A program made the position numbers and the translations under genes. From positions 147,957-211,956 of the forward strand of contig NZ_DBBS01000015.1 in assembly GCF_002292295.1 (NCBI RefSeq): a stretch of DNA of 64,000 nucleotides, written 5' to 3'. Under the pieces are notes generated by a model. The model ran no database searches. It saw only the letters and a program-made list of their open reading frames with translations, and was not told the DNA's origin. The DNA comes from Sphingomonas sp. UBA978. Its GTDB lineage: Bacteria > Pseudomonadota > Alphaproteobacteria > Sphingomonadales > Sphingomonadaceae. Positions 1 through 8,873 of the stretch are shown here, piece by piece; the stretch's first letter is position 1, and every line of letters starts with the position of its first letter.

Positions 1-1
1 C

Positions 2-163
2 GCCCGCCGCGTCAACGTGCCCTATCTGATCGATGCGGTGCCGACGGCGGACGGTCCACGACCGGCGCATATCAAGGACCGGATCCGCGCGCTGGGTCCG
101 ACGGTACGGCCCGATCTGACCCTGAAACCGGCGGACCCGTCCGCGGGAAGCTGGGTGATATGA
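2..163 (+). CDS. DUF2849 family protein, C-terminal part
   Basis: The reading frame is open from the window edge to a TGA and encodes the last 53 residues of a protein whose start lies outside. The tail runs ARRVNVPYLIDA, then a PAHIKDRIRALGPTVRPDL stretch, and ends GSWVI. From memory of the family this fits small DUF2849 proteins (about 100 aa), which sit directly upstream of the siroheme-dependent nitrite/sulfite reductase in many alphaproteobacteria. The next gene here is exactly that reductase. The function is unknown; a link to sulfite reduction is inferred from context only. Confidence 0.6.
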   Translation, partial: ARRVNVPYLIDAVPTADGPRPAHIKDRIRALGPTVRPDLTLKPADPSAGSWVI

Positions 164-280
164 TGCGCGCGGAGGCGCATATGGCGAAGCCGCCTACGAC
201 CTCTGCCGCAGCGGATGCTTTCCGAGCTTTTTTCTTCGCGTCGTCGCGGCTTCGTGGACACGCACTCAAGGCCTGCCAGA

Positions 281-1912
281 ATGTATAAATACGACCAGTA
301 CGACCAGGCGATCGTCGATGCCCGCGTCGACGAATTCCGCGATCAGGTCGAACGCCGCCTCTCCGGGCAGCTGACCGAGGACCAGTTCAAGCCGCTGCGC
401 CTGATGAACGGCCTGTATCTCCAGCTACACGCCTATATGCTGCGCGTCGCCATTCCATACGGCACGCTCGACAGCCGGCAGATGCGGATGCTGGGCAGCA
501 TCGCGCGCGACTACGATCGCGGCTACGGCCATTTCACCACGCGGCAGAACCTGCAGTTCAACTGGATCAAGCTCGCCGACACGCCCGACATCCTCGCCAA
601 GCTGGCGACGGTCGAGATGCATGCGATCCAGACCAGCGGCAATTGCATCCGCAACATTAGCGCCGATCAATATGCCGGGGCCGCCGCGGACGAGGTCGCC
701 GATCCGCGCCCCTGGGCCGAGCTGATCCGCCAGTGGAGCACCTTCCACCCCGAATTCAGCTATCTGCCACGCAAGTTCAAGATCGCGGTCATCGCCGCGG
801 ACGAGGACCGCGCCGCGATGCGCCTGCACGACATCGGCATCCAGCTGCTCGAGCGGGACGGCGAGCTGGGCGGGGCGATCTACGTCGGCGGCGGCATGGG
901 CCGCACCCCGATGATAAGCCATCTGATCCGCGACTTCGTCACTGCGGACGACCTGATGAGCTATCTCGAGGCCGCGTTGCGCGTCTACAATCGCTACGGC
1001 CGCCGCGACAACATCTACAAGGCGCGGATCAAGATCCTGCTGCACGAGATCGGCCCCGACGAATATCGCCGGCAGGTCGAGGAGGAATTCCTCGCGGTGA
1101 AGCAGCTCGGGCTCGATCCGCCGCGCGCCGAGCTGGAGCGGATCACCGCGATGTTCGCGCCCCCGGCCTTCGCGCCGGACGCGGCGGCCGAGCTCGACCG
1201 CAGCGATCCCGACTTCGCGGTCTGGCTCGACCAGAATGTCGTCGCGCACAAGCAGGCCGGCTATGCGATCGTCAACATCAGCCTGAAACCCGCGGGCGGC
1301 ATCCCCGGCGACGCGAGCGCCGACCAGATCGACCTGATGGCCGATCTCGGGGCACGCTATTCGTTCGACGAACTGCGCGTCACCCACGCGCAGAACATCG
1401 TGCTGCCGCACGTCGCGATCCGCGACCTCAAGGCGGTGTGGAGCGCGCTGGCGGAGGCGGGGCTGGCGGAGGCGAACCTCGACCTCATCACCGACATCAT
1501 CGCCTGCCCCGGCCTCGATTATTGCAGCCTCGCCAACGCCCGCTCGATCCCGCTGGCGCAGAAGATCGCGGCGCGCTTCGCCGATCGCGACCGCCAGCGC
1601 GATCTCGGCGAGCTGAAGCTCAAGATCAGCGGCTGCATCAACGCCTGCGGCCATCATCATGCCGGGCACATCGGCATCCTCGGCGTCGACAAGAAGGGCA
1701 CCGAAAACTACCAGCTGTCGCTCGGCGGTTCGGGGGCGGAGGACGTCAGCCTCGCCAAGATCACCGGCCCCGGCTTTTCCGAGGACGGCGTCGTCGACGC
1801 GATCGAGCGGGTGACCGACACCTATGTCGCGGTCCGTACCAAGGGCGAGCGCTTCCTCGACACCTATCGCCGGGTCGGCTTCGAACCGTTCAAGGAGGCG
1901 ATCTATGGTTGA
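281..1912 (+). CDS. cysI: assimilatory sulfite (nitrite/sulfite) reductase, siroheme-[4Fe-4S] type
   Basis: A hemoprotein of 543 aa predicted to reduce sulfite to sulfide for cysteine synthesis in the cytoplasm. The two cysteine pairs of the family that bind the siroheme-bridged [4Fe-4S] cluster are visible: CPGLDYC (Cys409/Cys415) and CINAC (Cys452/Cys456). The N-terminal half contains HFTTRQN and SGNCIRN segments typical of the duplicated sulfite/nitrite reductase fold. The start at 281 (MYKYDQYDQ) matches the usual N-terminus of alphaproteobacterial homologues. An in-frame ATG at 215 would add 22 unlikely residues. The downstream DUF934 and cysH genes overlap it in one operon, which favours sulfite over nitrite as substrate. 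Confidence 0.9.
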   Translation: MYKYDQYDQAIVDARVDEFRDQVERRLSGQLTEDQFKPLRLMNGLYLQLHAYMLRVAIPYGTLDSRQMRMLGSIARDYDRGYGHFTTRQNLQFNWIKLADTPDILAKLATVEMHAIQTSGNCIRNISADQYAGAAADEVADPRPWAELIRQWSTFHPEFSYLPRKFKIAVIAADEDRAAMRLHDIGIQLLERDGELGGAIYVGGGMGRTPMISHLIRDFVTADDLMSYLEAALRVYNRYGRRDNIYKARIKILLHEIGPDEYRRQVEEEFLAVKQLGLDPPRAELERITAMFAPPAFAPDAAAELDRSDPDFAVWLDQNVVAHKQAGYAIVNISLKPAGGIPGDASADQIDLMADLGARYSFDELRVTHAQNIVLPHVAIRDLKAVWSALAEAGLAEANLDLITDIIACPGLDYCSLANARSIPLAQKIAARFADRDRQRDLGELKLKISGCINACGHHHAGHIGILGVDKKGTENYQLSLGGSGAEDVSLAKITGPGFSEDGVVDAIERVTDTYVAVRTKGERFLDTYRRVGFEPFKEAIYG

Positions 1913-2333
1913 TGCCCTGCTGCGCTTCCGCGACGACGAGCCGCATGACGAACCGGCGGTGACGCTCGACGCCTTCCTGGGCCAGAGCAATGCCACCGCC
2001 GTCCGTCTGGAGGCGGGAGAGGATGCGCGTGCGCTGCTGCCGCAGCTCGGCCAGCTGGCGCTGGTCGAGGTCAGTTTCCCGACGTTCCGCGACGGTCGCG
2101 GCTACAGCGCCGCGCGCGTGCTGCGCGAGGCGGGCTATAGCGGCGAATTGCGCGCGGCGGGCGATGTGCTGGTCGACCAGTTACCGCTGATGCGCCGCTG
2201 CGGCTTCGACAGTTTCGCACCCGAAGCCCCGATCGACGGCGCGGCGCTGCAACGCAGCCTCGATCGCTACGATTATCGTTATCAGGCCGCTGCGGACGCG
2301 ACCGTACCCGTCTGGAAATTACGCCATGGCTAG
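1905..2333 (+). CDS. DUF934 family protein
   Basis: A protein of 142 aa in the DUF934 family, almost always coupled to cysI and cysH in proteobacteria. The core VEVSFPTFRDGRGYSAARVLRE and the later MRRCGFDSF are the recognisable family blocks. The ATG at 1905 has a strong AAGGAGG ribosome site (1892-1898) and overlaps cysI by 8 bp; the longer open frame from 1824 is not needed. It overlaps cysH by another 8 bp, so translation is probably coupled. No catalytic residues are known. A helper role in sulfite reduction is inferred from conservation of the neighbourhood. Confidence 0.85.
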   Translation: MVDALLRFRDDEPHDEPAVTLDAFLGQSNATAVRLEAGEDARALLPQLGQLALVEVSFPTFRDGRGYSAARVLREAGYSGELRAAGDVLVDQLPLMRRCGFDSFAPEAPIDGAALQRSLDRYDYRYQAAADATVPVWKLRHG

Positions 2334-3078
2334 CCGCGCGCTCGACACGATCGACATCACCCCTCCGTTCACCACCGCCGATGCGGCGGCGATGCAGATC
2401 CGCTTCGCCGGCGTCGCCGCGGCGGACATGCTGCGCGAATTGCTCACCGGCGAACTCGCCGGACGCATTGCCTCGGTGTCGTCCTATGGCGCCGAATCGG
2501 CTGTGCTGCTGCACATGGTGGCGCAGATCGACAAGGATATTCCGGTCATCTTCACCAATACCCAGAAGATGTTCGGCGAAACACTTGCCTATCGGGACGA
2601 GCTGTCCGAGCGGCTGGGGCTGACCGACCTGCGCGTCTTTCGCCCCGACCCGCGCCTGCTGGCGATGAAGGATGCGACCGGCATGCGCTGGTCCTACGAT
2701 CCCGACGGCTGCTGCGAGATGCGCAAGGTCGAACCGCTCCGCCGCGCGCTGGCGCCGTTCGACGCGTGGATTTCGGGGCGCAAGGGCTTCCAGGCCGGCA
2801 CCCGCACCGCGCTGCCGCGGTTCGAGGAGGACGAAGGCCGGCTGAAGATCAATCCGCTCGCGGACTGGTCGAAGACGCAGCTCGACGGCTATTTCGAGGA
2901 ACACGACCTGCCGCGTCATCCGCTGGAGGCGCAGGGCTATCTCTCGATCGGCTGCGCGCCCTGCACCAGCAAGGTCAAACCGGGGGAAGACCCCCGCGCC
3001 GGTCGCTGGCGCGGCTGGGACAAGGTGGAATGCGGCATCCACGTCTCGGCCCTGCCCGGGGACGATCCGGTCTTCTGA
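2326..3078 (+). CDS. cysH: adenylyl-sulfate (APS/PAPS) reductase
   Basis: A protein of 250 aa that reduces activated sulfate to sulfite using thioredoxin or glutathione. It has the PP-loop-like SYGAES at 53-58, a Cys-Cys pair at 129-130 and CAPC at 210-213. It also has the catalytic C-terminal ECGIH (Cys236). The CC plus CxxC pattern marks the [4Fe-4S] subgroup that normally uses APS rather than PAPS. It is the last gene of the sulfite operon and faces moaB convergently with a 15-nt gap. Together with cysI it takes activated sulfate to sulfide; the ATP-sulfurylase genes are not in this window. Confidence 0.92.
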   Translation: MASRALDTIDITPPFTTADAAAMQIRFAGVAAADMLRELLTGELAGRIASVSSYGAESAVLLHMVAQIDKDIPVIFTNTQKMFGETLAYRDELSERLGLTDLRVFRPDPRLLAMKDATGMRWSYDPDGCCEMRKVEPLRRALAPFDAWISGRKGFQAGTRTALPRFEEDEGRLKINPLADWSKTQLDGYFEEHDLPRHPLEAQGYLSIGCAPCTSKVKPGEDPRAGRWRGWDKVECGIHVSALPGDDPVF

Positions 3079-3093
3079 CGCCAACCGGCTGTC

Positions 3094-3621
3094 CTAGCGC
3101 TCGGTCAGGCGCGGCATCAGTTCGACGAAGTTGCAGGGACGGTGCCGGCTGTCGAGCTGGTCCTTGAGGATACCGTCCCAGCCGTCCTTCACCGCCCCGG
3201 TCGAGCCGGGCAGCGCGAAGATATAGGTGCCGCGCGCGACGCAGGCGCAGGCGCGGGACTGGACGGTCGAGGTGCCGATCTTGGCATAGCTGAGATAGCG
3301 GAACAGCTCGCCGAAGCCGGGGATCATCTTGGTCGCGACGCGCTCGACCGCTTCGGGGGTGACGTCGCGGCCGGTGACGCCGGTGCCGCCGGTGGTGATG
3401 ATGCAATCCACCGTCTCGTCGTCGATCCAGCGGTGGAGCTGCGCGACGATCGCGTCGGTGTCGTCGCGCAGGATGACGCGATCAGCGAGCATGTGTCCCG
3501 CTTCGGTCAGGCGTGCGATCAGCGTGTCGCCGGAACGGTCCTCCGCAAACCCGCGGGTGTCACTCACCGTTAAAACGGCGATGTTGACGGGGCGGAACGA
3601 CAGATTGGTGTCGATCGGCAT
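3094..3621 (-). CDS. moaB: molybdenum cofactor biosynthesis protein B
   Basis: A protein of 175 aa of the MoaB/Mog family that binds molybdopterin and is thought to adenylylate it before molybdenum insertion. Family blocks seen are VLTVSDTR, TTGGTGVTGRDVTPEA (the cofactor-binding loop) and FALPGST near the C-terminus. The start MPIDTN at 3621 lies only 4 nt after the dnaE stop, so it is probably translated from the dnaE transcript. A much longer open frame reaching 3999 is antisense-like read-through of dnaE and was trimmed. A molybdoenzyme (SorA) is present later in the window. Confidence 0.88.
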   Translation of the reverse strand: MPIDTNLSFRPVNIAVLTVSDTRGFAEDRSGDTLIARLTEAGHMLADRVILRDDTDAIVAQLHRWIDDETVDCIITTGGTGVTGRDVTPEAVERVATKMIPGFGELFRYLSYAKIGTSTVQSRACACVARGTYIFALPGSTGAVKDGWDGILKDQLDSRHRPCNFVELMPRLTER

Positions 3622-3625
3622 AGGG

Positions 3626-6600
3626 TCAGCCCACCGAGCGCAGTTGCGAGGCGACGCGGTCGAGCGCGACGTCGCTGATGCCGGGGATCGCCTGGATCGT
3701 CTCGACCAGCTCCATGTCGAGCAGGAAGTCGCGGCCGAGCAATACCGTCGCCTCGCCGTCGTTGCCGACGGGAATGCGCGCGCGCACCTCGCCACGGGCG
3801 CCGCGGTGATGGGCGAGCAGCGCGGACAGCGCCTCGAAGCCGGCGGCATGCGCGACCTTCGCCTCGATCGTGAAGCGGGCGATCGAGGCCAATGATTCGA
3901 ACGGCTGGATGCGCTTGATCGAGACGCGCGGGGTTTCCTCGCCCGGCCGGCGATCGAGTTCGACGGTGATGAGACCGCAGCCGCCGCAGCGCGCGGCATC
4001 CTCCAGCTCGGCCGCGACCGAATCGTCGAAGCAGGTGGCGATGAACTGGCCGCTGGCGTCGGAGACGGTCGCCATCATGTAGCGCTTGCCGCGCGCGGAG
4101 GTGCGCCAGCGCGCATCCTCGACCAGCACCGCCATCGTCGCACCGGCGCGCGTGCCGTCCTCAGGGATGCGCAGTTCGGTCAGCGCGGTGAACTGCCGCG
4201 CGCCGTGCATCTTGGCGAGATGGGCATGCCGATCGACCGGGTGCGCGGAGAAGTAGAAGCCGAACGCCTCCTTCTCCTGCTCCATCGCGTCGGCCATCGA
4301 CCAGCGCGCCGACGCCGGCAGCTTGATCGCGTCGCCGGCGACGTCCTCGGCACCGAACAGGCCGTGCTGGCCGCTGGTCTTGCCCTCATGCGTACGGGCG
4401 GCGACCGCGAGGATCGTCTCGGCGACGGCGTGGATGCCGGCGCGGTTGGCGTCGAAACAGTCGAAGGTGCCGCTGGCGGCAAGCGTTTCGAGCTGGCGCT
4501 TGTTGATGAGCCGCGGATCGACGCGGGTGGCGAGGTCGTCGATATTTTTGAACGGACCGTTGGCGCTGCGTTCGACGACGAGGCGTTCCATCGCCCCCTC
4601 GCCGACCGATTTCAGCGCCGCGAGCGCGTAGCGGACCGCGAGCCCGTCCGGCGTTTCCTCGACGTCGAACTCGGCGTCGCTCTTGTTGATGTCGGGGCCG
4701 CAGATGGTGACGCCCAGCCGCCGCATGTCGTCGACGAAGATGCAGAGCTTGTCGGTCTGCGCCATATCGTAGCACATCGACGCGGCGTAGAATTCCTCCG
4801 GATGATGCGCCTTCAGCCAGGCAGTCTGGTACGCCAGCAGCGCATAGGCGGCGGCGTGGCTCTTGTTGAAGCCGTAGCCGGCGAACTTGTCGATCAAGTC
4901 GAACAGCTCGTTGGCCTTCGCCTTGGGGATCTGGTTCACCTTCGCGCAGCCCTCGACGAAGATCGCGCGTTGCGCGTCCATCTCCGCCTTGATCTTCTTG
5001 CCCATCGCGCGGCGCAGCAGGTCGGCGCCGCCGAGCGAGAAGCCCGCCAGGATCTGCGCGGCCTGCATCACCTGTTCCTGGTAAACGAAGATGCCGTAGG
5101 TTTCGGCGAGGATCGGTTCGAGCGCCGCATGCGGGTAGACGATCGGCTCCGTCCCCTGCTTGCGGCGGCCGAAGCTCGGAATATTGTCCATCGGGCCGGG
5201 GCGATAGAGCGAGACGAGCGCGATGATGTCGCCGAAATTGGTCGGACGGACGGCGCTGAGCGTGCGCCTCATCCCCTCCGATTCCAGCTGGAAGACGCCG
5301 ACGGTGTCGCCCTTCTGGAGCAGTTTGTAGACCGCCTCATCGTCCCACAGCAGCGCATCGAGGTCGACGGAAATCCCCCGCTTCGCAAGCAGTTGCACGG
5401 CCTTCTTGAGAACGGACAGCGTCTTCAGGCCGAGGAAGTCGAACTTTACCAGCCCGGCGCCCTCGACATATTTCATGTCGAACTGGGTGACGGGCATGTC
5501 CGAGCGCGGGTCGCGATAGAGCGGCACCAGCTGCGCGAGCGGGCGGTCGCCGATCACCACGCCCGCAGCGTGGGTGGACGAATGGCGCGGCAGCCCTTCG
5601 AGCTTGGTCGCGAGGTCGAGCAGGCGGCGGACCTGATTGTCGTTGGAATATTCCTTGGCGAGCTCCGGCACGCCGTTCAGCGCGCGCTTGAGGTCCCAGG
5701 GATCGGTCGGGTGATTGGGCACCAGCTTCGCAAGGCGATCGACCTGGCCGTAGCTCATCTGCAGCACGCGGCCGGTGTCCTTGAGCACCGCGCGCGCCTT
5801 GAGCTTACCGAAGGTGATGATCTGCGCGACCTGATCGCGGCCGTATTTCTCCTGCACGTAGCGAATGACCTCGCCACGCCGGGTTTCGCAGAAATCGATG
5901 TCGAAGTCGGGCATCGACACGCGTTCCGGGTTGAGGAAGCGTTCGAACAGCAGGCCGAGCTTGATCGGATCGAGATCGGTGATCGTGAGCGCCCAGGCGA
6001 CGACCGAGCCGGCGCCCGAACCGCGGCCCGGGCCCACCGGAATGTCGTGATCCTTCGCCCATTTGATGAAGTCGCCGACGATCAGGAAATAGCCGGGGAA
6101 GCCCATCTGGACGATGACGTCGACCTCGAACGCAAGGCGCTTGCGATAGACCTCGCGCCAGTCCGGATCGTCCGCCGGCTGCGTGCCGAGCTGTTCGATC
6201 CGGTCGAGCCGTGCCTCCAGCCCGGCCGCCGCCTCGGCGCGCAGCATCGCCGCCTCGCCCTCGCGGTCGCCGGCGAGGCTGGGCAGGATCGGTTTGCGAT
6301 AGGGCGCCATCACCGCACAGCGCTGCGCGACGACGAGCGTATTCTCGATCGCTTCGGGCAGGTCGGCGAACAGCGCGCGCATCGTCTCGGCGGGCTTGAG
6401 CCACGCATCGGGGCAGGAGCGGATACGATCGACGCTTTCGACATAGGTCGAATGCGCGATGCACAGCATGGCGTCATGCGCGTCGAGGAAGGCGCTGTCG
6501 GAGAAGCAGCAGGGATTGGTCGCGACCAGCGGCAGATCGCGGGCATAGGCGAAGTCGATCAGCGCCTGTTCGGCGGCCTCCTCGATCGCGTCGCTGCGCC

Positions 6601-7126
6601 GGGCGAGCTCGATGTAGAGACGGTCGGGGAAGAGCGCCTGCAACCGATCCAGATAGTGCGCGGCACGATCAGGCTGGTCCTCGTGAATCAGCCGCGCGAG
6701 TGCGCCCTCCCCCCCTGCGGTGAGGGCGATCAGGCCGTCGGTGCGACCCTCGAGCGCAGCGAAATCGACATGCGCGGCCAGCTCGATCGGGCGATCGAGA
6801 TGCGCGCGGCTGACCAGCGCGCACAGATTGTCGTAGCCGGTCGCATCCTGCGCATAGAGCGCGATCCAGTCGAGCGGGGCGGCGACGCCGTCGGGCATCC
6901 CCGGCCGCGCGACGCAGAGCATCGTGCCGATCACCGGCTGCACGCCGTCCTTCTTCGCCGCGTCCGAGAAGGCCATCGCCGCATAGAGGCCGTTGCGATC
7001 GGTCAGCCCGGCGGCGGGAAAGCGCATCGCCCTGGCCTGTTTGGCGATCGCCTTGGGCTCGATCGCCCCGTCGAGCATCGTGTAGGACGAGAAAATGCGG
7101 AGCGGCACGAAACCGGAATGAGCCAT
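3626..7126 (-). CDS. dnaE: DNA polymerase III alpha subunit
   Basis: The 1,166-aa replicative polymerase subunit. The order is an N-terminal PHP domain (starting FVPLRIFSSYTMLDGAI), then a polymerase core with GPGRGSGAGSVVAW and the catalytic acidic motif PDFDIDF near residue 408. Helix-hairpin-helix/beta-binding regions follow, and a C-terminal OB-type segment around residues 960-1060. Its length fits DnaE1 rather than the shorter mutagenic ImuC/DnaE2. The start MAHSGFVPLR is the common N-terminus. It is co-directional with moaB just downstream, and hdeD-like is divergent upstream. Confidence 0.95.
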   Translation of the reverse strand: MAHSGFVPLRIFSSYTMLDGAIEPKAIAKQARAMRFPAAGLTDRNGLYAAMAFSDAAKKDGVQPVIGTMLCVARPGMPDGVAAPLDWIALYAQDATGYDNLCALVSRAHLDRPIELAAHVDFAALEGRTDGLIALTAGGEGALARLIHEDQPDRAAHYLDRLQALFPDRLYIELARRSDAIEEAAEQALIDFAYARDLPLVATNPCCFSDSAFLDAHDAMLCIAHSTYVESVDRIRSCPDAWLKPAETMRALFADLPEAIENTLVVAQRCAVMAPYRKPILPSLAGDREGEAAMLRAEAAAGLEARLDRIEQLGTQPADDPDWREVYRKRLAFEVDVIVQMGFPGYFLIVGDFIKWAKDHDIPVGPGRGSGAGSVVAWALTITDLDPIKLGLLFERFLNPERVSMPDFDIDFCETRRGEVIRYVQEKYGRDQVAQIITFGKLKARAVLKDTGRVLQMSYGQVDRLAKLVPNHPTDPWDLKRALNGVPELAKEYSNDNQVRRLLDLATKLEGLPRHSSTHAAGVVIGDRPLAQLVPLYRDPRSDMPVTQFDMKYVEGAGLVKFDFLGLKTLSVLKKAVQLLAKRGISVDLDALLWDDEAVYKLLQKGDTVGVFQLESEGMRRTLSAVRPTNFGDIIALVSLYRPGPMDNIPSFGRRKQGTEPIVYPHAALEPILAETYGIFVYQEQVMQAAQILAGFSLGGADLLRRAMGKKIKAEMDAQRAIFVEGCAKVNQIPKAKANELFDLIDKFAGYGFNKSHAAAYALLAYQTAWLKAHHPEEFYAASMCYDMAQTDKLCIFVDDMRRLGVTICGPDINKSDAEFDVEETPDGLAVRYALAALKSVGEGAMERLVVERSANGPFKNIDDLATRVDPRLINKRQLETLAASGTFDCFDANRAGIHAVAETILAVAARTHEGKTSGQHGLFGAEDVAGDAIKLPASARWSMADAMEQEKEAFGFYFSAHPVDRHAHLAKMHGARQFTALTELRIPEDGTRAGATMAVLVEDARWRTSARGKRYMMATVSDASGQFIATCFDDSVAAELEDAARCGGCGLITVELDRRPGEETPRVSIKRIQPFESLASIARFTIEAKVAHAAGFEALSALLAHHRGARGEVRARIPVGNDGEATVLLGRDFLLDMELVETIQAIPGISDVALDRVASQLRSVG

Positions 7127-7224
7127 CCGTGCGTGTTACCGCACATGCAATGATTCGAACAGGGCGGGGGCAGGAACCGGTCGTGGATAACTCCGTTACG
7201 GTCGCTCAACGGAGGAGCATGTTC

Positions 7225-7803
7225 ATGGACGACCGCGCATCGATCGATCCCCGCGCCGCGCCGGCGGCGGGCGCCGGATGGGGCTGGATATTGGGCTATG
7301 GCGTGTTGTCCGTCGTGCTGGGCGTGCTCGCCTTCCTCAATCCCTTCGCGGCGACCTATGCGGCGACGCTGGTGATCGGCGCCTTCTTCATCGCCGCGGG
7401 GCTGGTGTCGATCGCCGCCGGTTTCGCGGGCAAGGGCCATGAGGGACGCAGCTATGCGATCGGCTTCGGCCTGCTGTCGCTGGTGGTCGGACTGCTGATG
7501 GCGTTCAACCCGGTATCGGGCGCGCTGTCGCTAACGCTGATGGTCGCGGTGTGGCTGGGTGTGCGCGGCGCGCTGGAGATCGGACTGGGCATGCGCTTCA
7601 AGCGCGGACGCGGCCTGATGATCGCGCTGGGCGTGGTGAACCTGCTGCTGGCGATCTACGTGTTCGCGACGCTGCCGGGGTCGGCACTGACACTGCCCGG
7701 GTTCATTCTGGGGATCAGCTTCGTCTTCGGCGGGGTGACGTCGGTGGCGGCGGCGCTGAACCACCGGAAGGGCGCAGCGGCCTTTGCCGCGCCGGCCCTG
7801 TAG
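7225..7803 (+). CDS. HdeD family membrane protein
   Basis: An integral membrane protein of 192 aa with about six hydrophobic helices arranged as three pairs (the first is WILGYGVLSVVLGVLAFLNP). This is the layout of HdeD/DUF308 proteins, associated in enterobacteria with acid resistance. Its role here is unknown. Two ATGs are close together, at 7219 and 7225. GGAGGA at 7211-7216 is too near the first and well placed for the second, so 7225 was chosen. It stands alone between divergent dnaE and the convergent glutathione peroxidase gene. Confidence 0.8.
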   Translation: MDDRASIDPRAAPAAGAGWGWILGYGVLSVVLGVLAFLNPFAATYAATLVIGAFFIAAGLVSIAAGFAGKGHEGRSYAIGFGLLSLVVGLLMAFNPVSGALSLTLMVAVWLGVRGALEIGLGMRFKRGRGLMIALGVVNLLLAIYVFATLPGSALTLPGFILGISFVFGGVTSVAAALNHRKGAAAFAAPAL

Positions 7804-7812
7804 GCAGCTCGC

Positions 7813-8286
7813 CTATAGCAGCGCCTCGATGTCCGCTGACAATTGCTCGGGTCTGGTCGTCGGGGCGTAGCGGTGGACCACCTTGCCGGCGCGGTTGACG
7901 AGGAACTTGGTAAAGTTCCACTTGATCGCCTTCGACCCCAGCACGCCCGGCGCGTCGCTCTTCAGGCGTTCGAAGAGCGGATCGGCCCCTGCCCCGTTGA
8001 CGTCGACCTTGGCGAAGACGGGGAAGGTCACGTCATAGGTCAGCGAACAGAAATTCGCGATCTCCGCCGCGTCGCCGGGTTCCTGCGCGCCGAACTGGTT
8101 GCAGGGGAAGGCCAGCACCGCGAAGCCACGATCGGCATAGCGGCGGTGCAGCCCCTCCAGCCCCTCATATTGCGGGGTAAAGCCGCATTTCGAGGCGGTG
8201 TTGACGATCAGCACCACCTGCCCCGCGTAGCGATCGAGCGGCACGGCGGTGCCGTCGGCGCCCCTGACGGTGAAATCGGCGATCAT
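7813..8286 (-). CDS. glutathione peroxidase-like thiol peroxidase
   Basis: A protein of 157 aa predicted to reduce hydroperoxides with thioredoxin or glutathione. The peroxidatic residue is cysteine, not selenocysteine: NTASKCGFTPQY (Cys34). FPCNQFGAQEPG (Cys62) and KWNFTKFLV complete the family signature. It is the last gene of the minus-strand lolC/E-lolD-acetyltransferase run. Its ATG overlaps the acetyltransferase stop by 4 bp (ATGA). There is no signal peptide, so it is cytoplasmic. Confidence 0.9.
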   Translation of the reverse strand: MIADFTVRGADGTAVPLDRYAGQVVLIVNTASKCGFTPQYEGLEGLHRRYADRGFAVLAFPCNQFGAQEPGDAAEIANFCSLTYDVTFPVFAKVDVNGAGADPLFERLKSDAPGVLGSKAIKWNFTKFLVNRAGKVVHRYAPTTRPEQLSADIEALL

Positions 8287-8873
8287 GTGTGCCTCGCGAG
8301 CAGGAAGTGCAGATTCTGGCGGACGCCCGGCCATTCGCGGTCGAGGATCGAATAGACGACGCTGTCGCGCAACCGGCCGTCGACGATCTGATGGCCGCGC
8401 AGCACGCCGTCCCGCTTCGCGCCGAGGCGTTCGATCGCGGCCTGGCTGCGCCGGTTGAGCGCATCGGTGCGGATCTGGACGCACTGGCAGCCGAGCACGT
8501 TGAACGCATGGGTGAGCAGCAGCAGCTTGGCTTCGGTATTGACCCCGGTGCGCTGGACCGCCTTCGCATAGAAGGTGCCGCCCAGTTCGAGCCGGCGATG
8601 GCCCTCGCTCATCCGCATGTAGCGGGTGGTGCCGACGACCTGCCCGGCGGGATCGCAGACCGCGAACAGGCGGGCACGGCCATAGTCCTGTTGCTGGAAG
8701 GCGGCGTCGAACCAGTGGTCCGCGTCCTTCAGCTGAGAGACGTTGGCATAGAAGGTGTCCCACAGGTCGCCCGCCGACGCGACCGCGACGAGCGCATCCC
8801 GGTCGGTGCGCGCCAGCGGGCGGAGCGTGACGTGGCGACCGGTGAGGGTCGGCGTCTCGCCCCAGGCGCTCAC
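8283..8873 (-). CDS. GNAT family acetyltransferase (RimJ/RimL-like)
   Basis: An N-acetyltransferase of 196 aa. It begins with LTGRHVTLRPLARTDRDAL, typical of the RimJ/RimL/YjaB group that acetylates N-termini of ribosomal and other proteins. The central block RRLELGGTFYAKAVQRTGVNTEAKLLLL covers the acetyl-CoA loop. It starts with GTG (complement of 8871-8873) that overlaps the lolD stop, and its own stop overlaps the peroxidase start, so all are co-translated. The substrate cannot be told from sequence. Confidence 0.8.
   Translation of the reverse strand: MSAWGETPTLTGRHVTLRPLARTDRDALVAVASAGDLWDTFYANVSQLKDADHWFDAAFQQQDYGRARLFAVCDPAGQVVGTTRYMRMSEGHRRLELGGTFYAKAVQRTGVNTEAKLLLLTHAFNVLGCQCVQIRTDALNRRSQAAIERLGAKRDGVLRGHQIVDGRLRDSVVYSILDREWPGVRQNLHFLLARHT

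Noticed and set aside
181..288. A 35-codon frame starting MAKPPTTS before cysI
   Set aside because: It overlaps the cysI start in another frame, has no ribosome site, and its phenylalanine/alanine-rich composition looks like chance.
4205..7153. A 982-codon plus-strand frame
   Set aside because: It is entirely antisense to dnaE and arises from high G+C codon bias; dnaE has all polymerase motifs.
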